Of a stretch of DNA of 60,191 bases, positions 59,923 through 60,191 are shown one piece after another. The notes under the pieces were generated by a model. The model did no database searches. It was not told the origin of the DNA and worked only from the letters and a program-made list of their open reading frames with translations. How positions within the stretch are numbered: position 1 is the first letter of the stretch; every line of letters begins with the position of its first letter. The translations under genes were made by a program, and so were the position numbers. The stretch comes from JBBQKI01 sp038326725 (lineage in GTDB: Bacteria > Bacteroidota > Bacteroidia > Flavobacteriales > Flavobacteriaceae). The stretch covers positions 1 to 60,191 of the forward strand of contig JBBQKI010000011.1 of the NCBI GenBank assembly GCA_038326725.1. The letters are read 5' to 3'.

Positions 59923-60191
59923 TCAAAAAATCAATGGGTTATTATTATACTTCTTTAAAACAGGCATCAATAACTGCAAAGGGATTTCTATTGAGTAGGT
60001 GCCGGTATAGGATGGACAAATAATGCAATCGTCAAAGTAAAATTCCACAACATCATCATTTATCACAAAGTTATTTTTGGCATCAAAAAAATCATCAAAT
60101 GAAATTTCCCAACAATCGTAAAACAGCTCACCGGAATTTATTTTCTTACGCAAAAGCTCGTTTAGTATATCGTGCATTTCTTCTTCGGAAC
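59923..60191 (-). CDS. Partial DUF3298-like (RsiV-type) protein, 5' end outside window
   Basis: The frame stays open to the right edge, so only about 89 C-terminal residues are visible. The segment VEFYFDDCIICPSYTGTY with the following IEIP fits the conserved end of DUF3298/RsiV-like proteins. Such domains are found in periplasmic lipoproteins and anti-sigma factors. The internal ATG at 60177 is unlikely to be the start. The gap 59700-59922 shows no supported gene. Confidence 0.55.
   Translation of the reverse strand, partial: SEEEMHDILNELLRKKINSGELFYDCWEISFDDFFDAKNNFVINDDVVEFYFDDCIICPSYTGTYSIEIPLQLLMPVLKKYNNNPLIF

Noticed and set aside
59814..60023. Plus-strand 69-codon frame near the right edge
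   Set aside because: It overlaps the DUF3298-like coding end on the other strand and has no recognisable feature.

Overview
The window looks like chromosomal DNA of a Flavobacteriaceae member (phylum Bacteroidota). The support is low-GC coding sequence, almost no Shine-Dalgarno sites, promoter boxes of the TAnnTTTG type, a type IX secretion sorting domain on a large metalloprotease, 2TM-domain proteins beside a LytS-type kinase, a LETM1-related protein, and head-GIN/PspC/DUF4331/RskA families typical of the group. The genus cannot be fixed from sequence alone. No rRNA, tRNA, CRISPR array, phage or transposase gene was seen. No gene-free stretch exceeds 300 bases; the longest are 35783-36054 and 17917-18181, and both are annotated.

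Layout. 1-470: tail of a LytTR response regulator cut by the window edge. 548-9452: fatty acid use: acyl-CoA synthetase, a small membrane protein, a MarR regulator, then an operon in the order fadN, four-helix-bundle gene, fadA, fadE. 9551-16922: secreted proteins (a beta-propeller protein, M28 and M1 peptidases, a propeller-amidohydrolase fusion). 16959-23916: a small membrane protein overlapping an ABC ATPase, two gene remnants, DedA, a dicarboxylate/amino-acid symporter, a fasciclin lipoprotein, a divergent phosphatidate-phosphatase / lipid-kinase pair, and a Cu/Zn superoxide dismutase. 24134-32127: a type IX-secreted M36 protease, an ECF sigma/anti-sigma pair, a Cys-motif lipoprotein, a DUF4331 protein and the LETM1-related protein. 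32158-38208 (minus strand): a LytS/LytTR two-component cluster with three 2TM domains, one fused to the kinase, then a TPR-like protein, a tiny membrane ORF and a TonB-dependent receptor. 38375-44762: membrane adenylate/guanylate cyclase, a repeat-containing exported peptide, NADH dehydrogenase II, a second ECF sigma factor with a membrane partner, an acyltransferase, CoA pyrophosphatase and a lipoprotein peptidyl-prolyl isomerase. 44766-51678: the RDD / SpoIIM / membrane / DUF4129 / DUF4350 / MoxR / DUF58 cluster. 51766-60191: OxyR, small conserved proteins, the DUF4870-PadR-PspC-headGIN envelope-stress operon, thioredoxin reductase and a partial DUF3298-like gene.

The most interesting structure is in the fad operon. 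A four-helix-bundle gene (the family encoded by 23S rRNA intervening sequences) sits between fadN and fadA and is bracketed by 33-base inverted repeats that match at 28 positions. A related hairpin without an ORF lies between fadA and fadE. The repeat arms belong to a wider set of intergenic tracts with a 7-base period. Other points of interest are GC-rich inverted repeats around the start codon of the M1 peptidase, a graveyard of two gene fragments at 17940-18185, a 59-codon gene locked into the PadR operon by overlaps at both ends, and several TTG starts coupled to upstream stops.
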